Source: Mucilaginibacter lacusdianchii (GTDB lineage Bacteria; Bacteroidota; Bacteroidia; Sphingobacteriales; Sphingobacteriaceae). From it: a DNA stretch of 64,000 bases. This document shows positions 52,344 through 62,858 of this stretch, piece by piece (position 1 is the stretch's first letter; every line of letters begins with the position of its first letter). The stretch lies in NCBI RefSeq assembly GCF_009770985.1, contig NZ_WSRW01000001.1:620001-684000 (forward strand), read 5' to 3'. A program made the translations under genes and the position numbers. The notes beneath the pieces were generated by a model that was not told the origin of the DNA, made no database searches, and worked only from the letters and a program-made list of their open reading frames with translations.

Positions 52344-54134
52344 ATGGCGGTTAAGTTCTTGAAATACCGATGGCAAAAATGTATAGCCGTCATCCTTTGC
52401 ATTTTAATAGCCATTGTACTAATTGCCGCTGTTTTTGTGAATAGATACTGGTCGCCCATATTGGCCGATAAAGTGAAGAGCACTGTACTGGCCGGTACCG
52501 ATAGTTTATATGAAGCTGAGTTTAAAGATGCTGAGTTTCATGTACTGCAAGGCAAGCTGGTTATATACAACATCACTATAAAGCCTAACATGGCGGTATA
52601 CCAGCGTACTGTTAAAAATCAGATAGCGCCTAATAATCTTTATGAACTCAAGGTAAAAAAACTGGTTATCCGGCGCATGCACCCCATAAAGCTGTATTTC
52701 CACAACAAGCTCGATATTGGCCAAATTATATTGAGTGCTCCTGAACTGCAGGTAACCTACCGACTGAATCATACCCGTGATACTTTGATTAAAGACAAAC
52801 GGAATGCCTGGCAGCGCATTAGGCCCCTGCTCAAATCGATACACATTGGGCAAGTGATGCTAAATGATGTAAAGTTTAAATACAATGACTATTCGGGCAA
52901 CAAGCTGGATATATCTGAGCTGAAAGAAATGAACCTGACGTGTAACGATTTGCTGATCGACTCAACTACCCAAAACAACATCTCAAGGTTTTATTATTTT
53001 AATGAAGTGCAGTTTGAATTGAACAATTTCAGCCGGCCATCCAACAATGGCCTATATAAGTATCACGTTAATCTGTTACAGTTTTCGACTTTAACATCAC
53101 GTTTGCAAGCGTATGGCGTTCGTGTGGCACCCGTTGAAGAAACCATATTTATCGACCGCAAGGTACGGAACCAGTTTGCCTTTTATACCGACACGTTGCA
53201 GATAGATAATTTTGACTTTAAGGCCTATAACAAATACCGCATTTTCAATAGTTCTAAAATAGTATTTGACCATGGCGATTTCAATGTAACTACCATTCCT
53301 GGCGCTGTGCCACAAAAACGCAACCGGTTACTCTCTTTTCCTAACGTGGCTATTTTTCAACTTAAAAACACCTTTAAGATAGATACGGTACAACTAAGGC
53401 ATTTTAATATTACCTATCAGGGGTACGGTAAAAAATCTCATAAACAAGGGCATATATCCTTTAACAATACTAACGGCACCATTTTAAACGTAAGCAACAA
53501 TTTAGCGTTCTTACAACAAAATAACGTTTGCCGTATGCAGTTCAACTCAAAAATAATGAATGCAGGACTGCTGGATGCCAATGTAACTTTTAACCTTACC
53601 GACTCGGCCAAAACTTATGCTTACAAAGGTACGCTTGGCCCTATGAACTTGGAAAAGTTCAATAGTGTTTCTATGCCCTTTGCACTGGTTAAGATAGCAT
53701 CGGGTAAATTAAATCACTTTAGCTTCGATGTAACCGGCAACCGGAATGAAGCTCATGGCCATGTAACGTTTTTATACAACGACTTACGGATACGCATTTT
53801 AAAAAATGACAGTACACGATACAAAAAGCGCCCCATCGTATCGTTAATGGCTAACGCACTTATCCTCAAACACAACAACCCCGATAAACCGGGTGACGTA
53901 CCGCGAAGTGTTGAGGTAAGCTATATCAGGCAACCAGATACACCGTTCTTCAAAACTATTTGGAAAACATTGGCGCAAGGTATTAAAGCCAGTGCAGGGT
54001 ATGATGCAGCCACCGAAAAGCAGGTAAAGCAGCATATTAAACAATTCACTCTTGATAAAAAGAACCGTCAGGCAAGAAAAGCAGCGCGCCAGAAGCGCAG
54101 GGAGCAACAACATAAACGGTCTGCCAGGCACTAA
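52344..54134 (+). CDS. AsmA-like (DUF748/TamB-type) envelope protein
   Basis: A 596-residue protein with one N-terminal membrane anchor (about 12-33), followed by repeated beta-strand material as in AsmA/DUF748 proteins: an early 'FKDAEFHVLQGKLVIYNITIKP' (typical of AsmA starts), 'LNDVKFKYNDYSGNKLDISEL' and 'KIASGKLNHFSFDVTGNRNEAHGHVTF'. The tail is strongly basic (many Lys/Arg/Gln). AsmA-like proteins carry lipids between membranes in Gram-negative bacteria; a similar role here is inference. Divergent from miaB. Confidence 0.75.
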   Translation: MAVKFLKYRWQKCIAVILCILIAIVLIAAVFVNRYWSPILADKVKSTVLAGTDSLYEAEFKDAEFHVLQGKLVIYNITIKPNMAVYQRTVKNQIAPNNLYELKVKKLVIRRMHPIKLYFHNKLDIGQIILSAPELQVTYRLNHTRDTLIKDKRNAWQRIRPLLKSIHIGQVMLNDVKFKYNDYSGNKLDISELKEMNLTCNDLLIDSTTQNNISRFYYFNEVQFELNNFSRPSNNGLYKYHVNLLQFSTLTSRLQAYGVRVAPVEETIFIDRKVRNQFAFYTDTLQIDNFDFKAYNKYRIFNSSKIVFDHGDFNVTTIPGAVPQKRNRLLSFPNVAIFQLKNTFKIDTVQLRHFNITYQGYGKKSHKQGHISFNNTNGTILNVSNNLAFLQQNNVCRMQFNSKIMNAGLLDANVTFNLTDSAKTYAYKGTLGPMNLEKFNSVSMPFALVKIASGKLNHFSFDVTGNRNEAHGHVTFLYNDLRIRILKNDSTRYKKRPIVSLMANALILKHNNPDKPGDVPRSVEVSYIRQPDTPFFKTIWKTLAQGIKASAGYDAATEKQVKQHIKQFTLDKKNRQARKAARQKRREQQHKRSARH

Positions 54135-54227
54135 TCTTTCTTCTATATATCTAAAAACAATTTATTTTATTTTCCGTGCAACGTTTGTTGCAAAGCAGAT
54201 GTCTTTTACTTGTAAAACAACCTTGCA

Positions 54228-54926
54228 ATGAAAAAGACACTTATCCTGTTGCTAACTGTACTTAGCTTAACCGGCATACATGCTTATGCACAAAAAACCA
54301 TTGAACAAACCCGCGACGTTAACAACTTTAACGCCGTAGCATCATCTGGCCCGTTTAATGTACACATTAAAATAGATGGCAGCGAAAGCTTAAAACTGAA
54401 TATCGACGAAGAGTTGGCCGATGAGGTAGAAACCAAGGTAGAAGATGGCACTTTGAAAATCAGTTTCAAGAAAAACCATAAATGGTCGCGCAAGATTGAT
54501 AAAGCAGAAGTGTATATCACTGCAAAATCTTTAAAAGCCTTAGTAAACAGCGGATCGGGTAATATACAGGTTGACGGAACCATTGACACCCAAGAATTCA
54601 ACGCTGTTTTAAGCGGTTCAGGCAACATCACCACCAGCGTAAAATCAAATGAATTACATGCTGTTATCAGCGGATCGGGTTCCATTAATATGAGCGGCAA
54701 AGCCAACGATGTAAACGTGGTTATCAACGGCTCAGGCCAATTACGCGGCCGTGAATTGGGTACACGCAACACCACTGCCGTTATCAGCGGATCGGGCAGT
54801 GCTTATGTGCAAGCCAGTGATGCCATCAACGCCCGTATTGTAGGCTCGGGCAATGTTGTTTATAGTGGTAACGCTAAGGTAGAAAGCAAAACTATAGGCT
54901 CGGGTAGCGTAACCAAAGCCAATTAA
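54228..54926 (+). CDS. DUF2807 (head GIN domain) secreted protein
   Basis: A 232-residue exported protein: signal peptide 1-21 ('IHAYAQ'), then a DUF2807 domain that forms a beta-helix. The repeated G-S-G tripeptide is seen at least seven times, each in a turn such as 'SGSGNIQVDG', 'SGSGNITTS', 'SGSGSINMSG', 'NGSGQLRG', 'SGSGSAYVQ', 'GSGNVVYSG' and 'GSGSVTKAN'. It opens with 'FNAVASSGPFNVHI'. The family is common on Bacteroidota surfaces; its ligand is unknown. Confidence 0.92.
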   Translation: MKKTLILLLTVLSLTGIHAYAQKTIEQTRDVNNFNAVASSGPFNVHIKIDGSESLKLNIDEELADEVETKVEDGTLKISFKKNHKWSRKIDKAEVYITAKSLKALVNSGSGNIQVDGTIDTQEFNAVLSGSGNITTSVKSNELHAVISGSGSINMSGKANDVNVVINGSGQLRGRELGTRNTTAVISGSGSAYVQASDAINARIVGSGNVVYSGNAKVESKTIGSGSVTKAN

Positions 54927-54955
54927 TTATTGTATAAGATTAAACAATGCTATAT

Positions 54956-54991
54956 AAAAAAAGCCGGCCTCGTTAAAGGCCGGCTTTTTTT
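54956..54991. terminator. Bidirectional terminator of the DUF2807 gene and sprA
   Basis: 15-bp stem of seven A, GCCGGCCT / AGGCCGGC and seven T with a 6-base loop. It sits between the convergent genes and touches the sprA stop codon (54990-54992). Confidence 0.9.
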
Positions 54992-57900
54992 ATTGAAGAA
55001 GTAACTTTAGATTGATACCAAAGTTGGTAAAGGCTGTATTGAATGTTTGTGAGGTATACGGCCTGGTGATATTACTATCATAAAACACATTCAGGTTAAA
55101 GCGCTGATTGATTACATAATCAATTGATGGCCTAATGGTAATATTTTGAGCACCTGATGATACCTCGGCAGATTCTACATCGGCCCGGTAAATTAGAATC
55201 TTATTATCGCGCAAAGCAACATCCAGCTTAAAGTTCACCTCGTTGTTGGTGCGCAGGCGCGGCATCAGGCCAAATGGGAATTTGAAATTACGGGTGCGAT
55301 AACCAAAGCCCAATACCATAATATTTTCGTTTTGCTGTGCCAACTGACTATTTAACAAGCTTAAGCTTAAAGCGCGGCTTTTACGATATTCGGCATTTAT
55401 AGTCATGCTATTTTTAAAGCGCATATCCATACCTATCAACGGCACAAATTGCTCAAACAAGGTTACTTGGCTAAATTGGTAGAATGGTAAAAAGTCTTGG
55501 TTTACGTCACGTTCGCTGCTGGCTCCGTTGGCCTCGGCATACCGGATAAGCGAATTATAATTGTTTACAGTGTAGGTAGAACGATAACCATGGCGGATAT
55601 CAAACGAATCAAAAACGTCATTCAGCAAAGGCAAACGGCTTAAACCGTTATAAGTAACCTGCCAGTTAGGAATAGGTATTTTAGGAAAACTGTTAAGGCT
55701 TACACTTTCGGGGCTTTTGCCAGAGTAAGCTGCCAGGAATGACGCCACCATTACGTCTTGCTGGTTTGGTCCGTACCCATCGCGGTAACCACCAGTTGAG
55801 GTACGTGCCGAATTAGGATTCAACTGGCCTAAACGCTGTGATACGATGCTGCGGTTATCCAGCATCCGTTGGAATGTGCTTGAAAAGTTGTTGATGCCAT
55901 TAGCTTTTTCGAATGCGGTTGCAATAGACATATAGGATACGCTGTAAGTACCGGAAGTAACCGGACTTAAACTTTGGAAACCAGAATTTGCTCCGTCCTG
56001 AACATATTTAAAGTTGGTTTGAAAGTTCTGATCCTGCGTGCGGAAAGCTGTCAGTTCGATACGTAAGTCACGTATCGGTTCAATAATACCGCGTAAATGA
56101 ATATCCTCATTCATGGTGGTACTATAAAGCTGGTTTTGCAGCGTATCGTTGCTTAGCCAGCCATTTGCTATGGCCTTTCCGCGGATATCGGCCTGGCTAC
56201 CCAACAAGAAACCAATGCCCGGCGCATTATAGTTTAAATCCTGACCGGCAAAATTACTTAATGGCAAATATCCCGGCAGGTAAGTACCTTCGCTGCGGGT
56301 GTAGGTACCACTTAAGTTTTTTACACTGGTTAACAGGTTTACCAAAAACTTGCTACCCTTACTTACAGGCGCACCCTGATTGTTAAATTTGCGGATATAA
56401 GCAAACTTGTTATACAGCGAGTTTAAATTTAGCGTTGGGTTTAGCTGAATAGTACGTGAGTTTTGGATAGTGTTACCAACGTTAAGTGTTGGGTCGTTGA
56501 TGGCAAATGTTGGTTCGGCCTGCCAGTTAAAGTGCGTGCTGTAACGCGCCACCATAGAGGCCCAATCTAAACCCGGTATTTTATTTAACGGCACGTTGTA
56601 GTTGAAGTTCAACGTATGGTTATAGTTGGTGGTACGACCCAGGCGTTTCAGGTTTTCCCATAAGGTATCCCGTTTTAGTCCGTTAACACGACCGGCCGGT
56701 TCATCTACTATCGACAAGTTGGTCGCATCAATATCCATCTGTAAAGATTTGGTCAGATTCCAGCCGATACCATATACACGGGTGATGTTAAAGTTTTTAT
56801 TGAAGGTGGTATTTCCAGACAATAACGGGATAGCATTGTTCGGATCGTTATTATCCCGCAAGGTATTTTCTGAATAAAACCTGTCGAAACTGATTAAGAA
56901 GTTTAAACGCGATGGCAGTATGCTGAAGTTAATATCGCGGAACAGTGCCAGCATATTACTTTTTATCACCTTATCAAACGGACTATAATAGCGGGTATTT
57001 TGATTATTGTAATTGTAAGCCAGCGCTAGCTTATATACTTTCTGATAATCGTTAGCGGTAATAAAATCGTGGTGCTCGTATTCGGAGTACGCGTATGTAC
57101 CGGTAAAATTTTCTAAATCCCATACATGGTTAGGCTCCGACGGATTCACCTTGGCTTTGTGCACGTTGGTAAAGTTGATGCTTTTGCGCATGGTGTAATC
57201 CTGGCTTACCTCTTTGATTTCTTTCCGTTCTTCGTCGGTTTTGGCAGCTTTTAAGCTTTCTTTCAATTCCACATCTGGCATGCGCGGGTCAAACTGTGGC
57301 GTAGCTACCTGCGATGATACGTTGACATACATCGGGATATGAACACCGCTTTTTTCCGGGAAAAACTTACCTAGCTCTACATTGGCAGCCACATCATACG
57401 TTTGGTTATCACTGCGGCTACGTTCGCTTACGCGCTGATCAATGTAGCCAAACCCAATGGTGGTTTTACTGCCGGCAACGGTAACATCGGCAAAATCGGC
57501 CAGGCGCGCATTCAGGCGGGCGGTAGCAGCCCAGCCACCACGCTGGTCAAAATCGGTTAAACGCAATTCATTGAACCATACCGTGGCCGATTTATCAAAA
57601 CCACCATTAGCACGGTAGGGGTTACGCACACCCAGCATAATAGTACGTAAACGGCTCAAATCTGGCTGACCTTTAATGGTTACCTTATTATTACCATCCA
57701 CCAATGTGTAAGGTTTATCCGAAGGCCAGCCGGCGCTGTTACGGGCTAATTTGGCACGGGTTAGCAATTCTAATTCTATATCCAGCGCATTGGCGTCAGG
57801 CCAAATCGAGCTGGCATCCGTAGTACCCGGACGGGTTATTTTCAGCGGAATTTCATACTCGTAATAGTTATCCTGATAATCGGTACCTAAACGGATAAAT

Positions 57901-60900
57901 GCGTTAATATCGTTATCGGTTAACTGTTCGCCCTCGGCGTGGATAAACATTTGCAGGCGTTTGTACGAACGCAAATCGTTATAAAAGGTACGGTATGCAG
58001 CACGCGAATAACCGGTACGTAAGTTTTTCACAATTACCGCTAACGATTGCTCGTTCAAACGGGTATCGGTACGCAGGTTGTTATAATCGCGCTGGCGCTC
58101 AATACCCGGCGGCAATACGTAAGGTATTGGTGTACGATTACCGTTTGCTTCAATGTTTACCGCCTGCACGTCTAAGGTTGAATTATCCAGCGGCGCATTT
58201 ACAATAGCAGTATCAGCCAATACTTTGGTCGTATTTTTTTCGGTGTTGAAGCTGCGCCACTCACCTCTTACTAACTGCAACGTTCCTAAACGCACAACTG
58301 AGGTATCGGCAAAATTGGTCATGAACATACGGATGTAGCGAATAGCTTTGAAATCCTGTATGTTGCCTACTTTTGATTGATAGCCTACAATAGGCACTCT
58401 AAACTGGTACCAGTTTACGGCTTGCGTAGTACCATCGGCCAGCTTTACCTGCGATGTTACTTTATCGGCAATAAAGTTCTGTCCAACCACCATATCAGTT
58501 GGGCGCACAGACACTTTGTACTGAAAATACTCGTCGGCCTGGCTCATGCTGTTATCACGGTTCAGGTCTTCACCGTCGGGTAATGAAGTAGATGCTGAAG
58601 TAGATACACCTAATTCTTCTTGTGATTGCTGGGCCGTTTTAGAGTTACCTTCGGTACCGTTGTAACGGCTATAACGTTGCAAAATGCCTGCACGGTTTTG
58701 GTCTAACTGCGGCCCTTGATAGTATTGATAGTTATCTGATGAAGGGTCGGCAACAATGGCAGCAGCAGCTTGCGGATTGAGCACAGAACGCATTTGCTGC
58801 ACAAAGCCCGAGAACTTAGTTTGCTCGCCAATGTCGTTCATACCGTCCAAACCAATATCCTGCAAACGGCGGGCGTCGGGGTTGCTGTCAAAGGCGTTAA
58901 TTACCGGTTGTAATTTAGGTACACGGCCCCAAACCGTTTCGTCGGTTTTGGTAGCGTCGCCGTCTGCCGGTAAACCGTTCTCGATAGATTTACGGCCGTC
59001 TTTCAAAATATCTTCTGAGATACTACCCAAGTTGAAGTACAGATCGCCACCTTGTGAGTTGGGTTTGTAAATGAACGGGTCCATCATCCAAAACTCGATA
59101 TACTGTACGTTCAACGATTCAAAATCGTTGGTTTCCAGCTTACGGAAAATACCGCCCCAGCGCGAGCGCGGGTTTTGCAGCGTACCATCAGGGTTTATAC
59201 CCGATGTGGTATAGTTATACTGACCACGTACGGTAGGATAATAAGCTAAATCGAGTGTCGGCAAAATTAAAGGCTGACCAGTAACAGACTGACGATATGG
59301 AAACACCTCCGTTTCGAGCACCTGCCTTACATAATGATTTGACAAGTCGCTGCGGGAAAGACTAAAGTTCGAGCTCGAAGTATAAAATATAGGGTCGATG
59401 TTGTAAAATGCCAGGCGGGCACGATTGTAACCGTAGCTCAAATCATTAAACAATTGCGACTCGGTAAACATTTGTGGTGTACCGGCAATTTGCCAGGCCA
59501 GCGCGCTTTTTAAGTCGATGACAGATTGGCTGCCTTCAAAATCGTCCAAATAAGATGTACCGTTTTTAGAACCGGCAAAATTGGTAGCACTCGGGCTACC
59601 CGGCAGTAAACGGGCCACCTCGCCGTTGAAGTTTACAAACGATGGAGCTTTGGTGTTGATGAAGGGAATTTTATCAACCAAACGGGTTAGCAGGCGCGAT
59701 TCGGAACTGTAGTTAACATCCATACCCATAATGGTATTTGATATTGATTCTTCGCCAATTACCTGCTTTTGGGTAAGCGGTTGTTCACTCAAGTGCATTA
59801 CCGTAGCACCCAAAGCCAGTTTATTACTGGCATGATAATCGAACCGAGAACCATACAACGATTTTTGCTGTATACCGAACAGTTCATTATTTTCAATATT
59901 TACCGTAATTGGTTGGCCCGACTGCAATAACGAAGTATTGATAATACGGATACGGCCAATGTTATAATCTACTGTAAAATCGGTTCCTTCCTGCAAACGC
60001 AAGCCACCGGCATTTACCGCTACTGATCCTTGCGGAATATTAACAGCATTTAACTGAAACTCCGAACCCGATTGTGAAGAGTAAGTACCTTTAATTAAAT
60101 AACGGTTCAGTTGCGGAAAATACTGTTGGGCGATGGTTCGGGTAGAATCATACAAAGGCTGAAATACATAGCGACGGGCTAAATCCTGTTCAGATGCAGT
60201 GAAACGGCGGGCCAGGTCGGCACCGAAAGGCTCAACCACCGGGAACATGATACGACCGTTTTGCGAATCGATGGTAATACCTTCCAAAAAGTCAAAATAG
60301 CCATCGCCTTCGGGCAGGCGGTCATTTTGCTGATTTAAGGTATCTAAATGCGCAATTTGCAACCAGCGTTTACCTTTCACATTTACGCCTTCATCTATCG
60401 TTTGCTTTTCCACGTTGGTTTTATCATCCAAACGGGCAATTGTTAATCTGAAATTTGTCGGACTAACCTGATAAGCCCCTAATGAGTAGATGTTTTTCAT
60501 CATCAAATCCCAGGTAGGCAGGTTGGTTTTCAGGATTTCGTTCTTTAACAATTTTACATACAATGCGCGTGGGTTAGCAGGGTCAACAGGTAAATCATTC
60601 GAAAACTCACCTACCTGATACTCTTTACCGTTATAAGTATAACGGAAAGCCACCGCCAATACTTCATCATTGTTAAGCGGATAGTTTAACGAGATGTAAC
60701 CCAACTGCGCATTCAATGTATACTCGCGGCTGGTAAGCTTACGGGCATAAGGTAATTTAGCGTAGTTATCGGTATTGCCAGCTCCCTGAAAATAAGTAGC
60801 CAGATCATTGCTGTTAGTTAACCGTGCATTGGCAGGCAGATTGCGTAGCAATGTGTTGGACTGATCAGTAAAGCCCGGCCCCTGAAAACCGGCAGGCAAT

Positions 60901-62036
60901 GCCGAAAATCCGGCACCACCTTGTACACGCGTGGTGTTGTATGGGCGATTTTCCCCCAAATCTAACAAAGCCACAATATCGCGCGAATCGGTAGTGGTAT
61001 TGGTACGGTTAGTGGTCCAAACTTCTACGCGGGTAATGGTAACGTTCGAACTGATGATCGGGATATTTCGCAAAGCACGGTTATAGTTATCGCGAAAGTA
61101 TTGTGCCAAGAAATAATGGCGGTTTGCCTCATAATCGGTAGGCTGCAATCTGAATTCGCCTTGTTGCGAGCCGTTGGTGATAGTTATGGTTTTAGATTGT
61201 GAGCGCTGTTGTGAAAAAATGCTGGTCACATCCAGTTTGCCAAATTTCAACTTGGTTTTAACACCAAACAAAGCCTGACTACCACGAATCAACTGCGTAT
61301 TCAGCGGCATGCTTACCGTACCGGCCTCTATCTTTTGGATGATTTCATCTGGATGACCGGTATAATCCAGCTTTACTTGGTTTTCAAATTGAAATTGCGC
61401 ATCAGTATTATAGTTGGTTGCAATTTTCAACTTATCACCTATGGCACCGGTCAGATTCATTTGGATGCGCTGGTCGAAATTAAAATTGAACTGCTTACGC
61501 TGACGGGTATTGAAAAGCGGATTTTGATTGCTGTTTACCTGACCGGCAAATATCAATTGCGCCGAACCCTGCGGCCGGATATCGATGTTGGAATTACCAA
61601 ATATTTGCTCGAACGTGCGGCTACGAATTTTAATTTGCGGAATAAAACCCGGCTGTTGCGACTGGTAAGCATAATTATCAGTTAACTGCCGAAAATATTC
61701 GCGGCGATTTTGTTGTTGTGTTAACTGCAAGTACTCTTGGAAAGTTAAAACCCGGGGGGCGTGATACAACAAATTACCCACCTTTTCGATGAGCACATAC
61801 CGGTTCAATGCAGCATCATACTCAATGGTGCGCACCAAATTTGGTGGATCTGCATCCAGAACGCCCTCCCGCAACCGGAAGTTTTTTGACTTTTGCCCTT
61901 TGTAGGGAACGCTGATTTTTAACGAGTCTGCCCTACCTCCTGTTGTGTTTTTTTGCGCATAGAGCTTTTCGGCTCCACCTAGCAACGTCCACAACAAGAC
62001 CACCCCAATAATCCTTGTCGTAAAATGTTTAATCAA
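54990..62036 (-). CDS. sprA: Type IX secretion system translocon SprA (Sov)
   Basis: A 2348-residue outer-membrane protein, the pore of the type IX secretion system and needed for gliding in related species. The start is a TTG codon at 62036: it puts a normal signal peptide (hydrophobic stretch then A-Q at residue 28) first; no ATG lies within the signal region and a TAG stop is close upstream. Hallmarks: huge length, alternating beta-strand pattern throughout with Tyr/Asn-rich strands, 'IDVTSIFSQQRSQSKTIT'-like and 'ATGEYFDFLEGITIDSQNGRIMFP' areas, and many barrel strands in the last 800 residues. It follows ruvA by 33 bases. Confidence 0.95.
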   Translation of the reverse strand: MIKHFTTRIIGVVLLWTLLGGAEKLYAQKNTTGGRADSLKISVPYKGQKSKNFRLREGVLDADPPNLVRTIEYDAALNRYVLIEKVGNLLYHAPRVLTFQEYLQLTQQQNRREYFRQLTDNYAYQSQQPGFIPQIKIRSRTFEQIFGNSNIDIRPQGSAQLIFAGQVNSNQNPLFNTRQRKQFNFNFDQRIQMNLTGAIGDKLKIATNYNTDAQFQFENQVKLDYTGHPDEIIQKIEAGTVSMPLNTQLIRGSQALFGVKTKLKFGKLDVTSIFSQQRSQSKTITITNGSQQGEFRLQPTDYEANRHYFLAQYFRDNYNRALRNIPIISSNVTITRVEVWTTNRTNTTTDSRDIVALLDLGENRPYNTTRVQGGAGFSALPAGFQGPGFTDQSNTLLRNLPANARLTNSNDLATYFQGAGNTDNYAKLPYARKLTSREYTLNAQLGYISLNYPLNNDEVLAVAFRYTYNGKEYQVGEFSNDLPVDPANPRALYVKLLKNEILKTNLPTWDLMMKNIYSLGAYQVSPTNFRLTIARLDDKTNVEKQTIDEGVNVKGKRWLQIAHLDTLNQQNDRLPEGDGYFDFLEGITIDSQNGRIMFPVVEPFGADLARRFTASEQDLARRYVFQPLYDSTRTIAQQYFPQLNRYLIKGTYSSQSGSEFQLNAVNIPQGSVAVNAGGLRLQEGTDFTVDYNIGRIRIINTSLLQSGQPITVNIENNELFGIQQKSLYGSRFDYHASNKLALGATVMHLSEQPLTQKQVIGEESISNTIMGMDVNYSSESRLLTRLVDKIPFINTKAPSFVNFNGEVARLLPGSPSATNFAGSKNGTSYLDDFEGSQSVIDLKSALAWQIAGTPQMFTESQLFNDLSYGYNRARLAFYNIDPIFYTSSSNFSLSRSDLSNHYVRQVLETEVFPYRQSVTGQPLILPTLDLAYYPTVRGQYNYTTSGINPDGTLQNPRSRWGGIFRKLETNDFESLNVQYIEFWMMDPFIYKPNSQGGDLYFNLGSISEDILKDGRKSIENGLPADGDATKTDETVWGRVPKLQPVINAFDSNPDARRLQDIGLDGMNDIGEQTKFSGFVQQMRSVLNPQAAAAIVADPSSDNYQYYQGPQLDQNRAGILQRYSRYNGTEGNSKTAQQSQEELGVSTSASTSLPDGEDLNRDNSMSQADEYFQYKVSVRPTDMVVGQNFIADKVTSQVKLADGTTQAVNWYQFRVPIVGYQSKVGNIQDFKAIRYIRMFMTNFADTSVVRLGTLQLVRGEWRSFNTEKNTTKVLADTAIVNAPLDNSTLDVQAVNIEANGNRTPIPYVLPPGIERQRDYNNLRTDTRLNEQSLAVIVKNLRTGYSRAAYRTFYNDLRSYKRLQMFIHAEGEQLTDNDINAFIRLGTDYQDNYYEYEIPLKITRPGTTDASSIWPDANALDIELELLTRAKLARNSAGWPSDKPYTLVDGNNKVTIKGQPDLSRLRTIMLGVRNPYRANGGFDKSATVWFNELRLTDFDQRGGWAATARLNARLADFADVTVAGSKTTIGFGYIDQRVSERSRSDNQTYDVAANVELGKFFPEKSGVHIPMYVNVSSQVATPQFDPRMPDVELKESLKAAKTDEERKEIKEVSQDYTMRKSINFTNVHKAKVNPSEPNHVWDLENFTGTYAYSEYEHHDFITANDYQKVYKLALAYNYNNQNTRYYSPFDKVIKSNMLALFRDINFSILPSRLNFLISFDRFYSENTLRDNNDPNNAIPLLSGNTTFNKNFNITRVYGIGWNLTKSLQMDIDATNLSIVDEPAGRVNGLKRDTLWENLKRLGRTTNYNHTLNFNYNVPLNKIPGLDWASMVARYSTHFNWQAEPTFAINDPTLNVGNTIQNSRTIQLNPTLNLNSLYNKFAYIRKFNNQGAPVSKGSKFLVNLLTSVKNLSGTYTRSEGTYLPGYLPLSNFAGQDLNYNAPGIGFLLGSQADIRGKAIANGWLSNDTLQNQLYSTTMNEDIHLRGIIEPIRDLRIELTAFRTQDQNFQTNFKYVQDGANSGFQSLSPVTSGTYSVSYMSIATAFEKANGINNFSSTFQRMLDNRSIVSQRLGQLNPNSARTSTGGYRDGYGPNQQDVMVASFLAAYSGKSPESVSLNSFPKIPIPNWQVTYNGLSRLPLLNDVFDSFDIRHGYRSTYTVNNYNSLIRYAEANGASSERDVNQDFLPFYQFSQVTLFEQFVPLIGMDMRFKNSMTINAEYRKSRALSLSLLNSQLAQQNENIMVLGFGYRTRNFKFPFGLMPRLRTNNEVNFKLDVALRDNKILIYRADVESAEVSSGAQNITIRPSIDYVINQRFNLNVFYDSNITRPYTSQTFNTAFTNFGINLKLLLQ

Positions 62037-62069
62037 TCGTAAAGTCTAAAAAAAATTAGCTACAATAAT

Positions 62070-62654
62070 TTATAAGCTCTTTAAAGCTGATTTTATCAGT
62101 TGCTCAACCGTTAAGTTGTCTTCAGCTTTTTTCAGTTCCTGGTCAATTACCTTTTCGGCCGCATTACGGGCAAAGCCCAGCATTACCAGTGCTGATAAAG
62201 CTTCATCTTTAACAGTATCATTGGCAGGCATAGATGTTAATGTATCCATACCTTCTTTGCGTAATTTGTCTTGCAACTCGAGGATTACCCGTTGTGCTGA
62301 TTTTGGACCAATGCCTTTAATGCGTTGTATTTGCGTTACATTGCCTTTTACAATGGCTGCCTGTATCTCATCGGGCGTAATAGATGATAACATCATACGG
62401 CCGGTATTAGGCCCAATGCCCGAAACAGATATCAGGTGCAAAAACAAGCGTTTCTCACCTTCTTCGGCAAAGCCGTACAGTGTATGAGCATCTTCTTTAA
62501 CATGCAGCCATACATACAGGCGGCAACGCTCGGCATCACCCAGTTTGGAGAATGTGTTTAAGGATATGTTAATGTGGTAGCCAATGCCGCCGGCTTCTAT
62601 AATTACATAAGCAGGGCTTTTGAACACTAGCTTTCCATCAATATAAGCGTACAT
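62070..62654 (-). CDS. ruvA: Holliday junction DNA helicase subunit RuvA
   Basis: DNA-binding subunit that holds the Holliday junction for RuvB. The 194 residues contain the N-terminal OB fold ('MYAYIDGKLVFKSPAYVIIEAGGIGY' in parts), two helix-hairpin-helix motifs ('LISVSGIGPNTGRMML' about 75-90, 'IQRIKGIGPKSAQRVILEL' about 108-126) and a C-terminal RuvB-interaction domain ('EALSALVMLGFARNAAEKVI'). The gene order maeB-ruvA-sprA is conserved in Bacteroidota. Confidence 0.96.
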   Translation of the reverse strand: MYAYIDGKLVFKSPAYVIIEAGGIGYHINISLNTFSKLGDAERCRLYVWLHVKEDAHTLYGFAEEGEKRLFLHLISVSGIGPNTGRMMLSSITPDEIQAAIVKGNVTQIQRIKGIGPKSAQRVILELQDKLRKEGMDTLTSMPANDTVKDEALSALVMLGFARNAAEKVIDQELKKAEDNLTVEQLIKSALKSL

Positions 62655-62858
62655 GTTTCTTCTAAATTTACCAGTTTAAATGTTGATACTTCTCATCCTT
62701 TTCACACAGTCACACTTCTTAGCGACGGAGCAGGATGTTTATTTAAATAAAATCCTTCTCCGCCTCAAATTTCAAACTATCGGCAAAGAAGGATTGTATA
62801 CGAAAAATAATTACAGTGGTTGTAGGCTTTTGTACTTTTTTCAAAAACCTTTAACACC

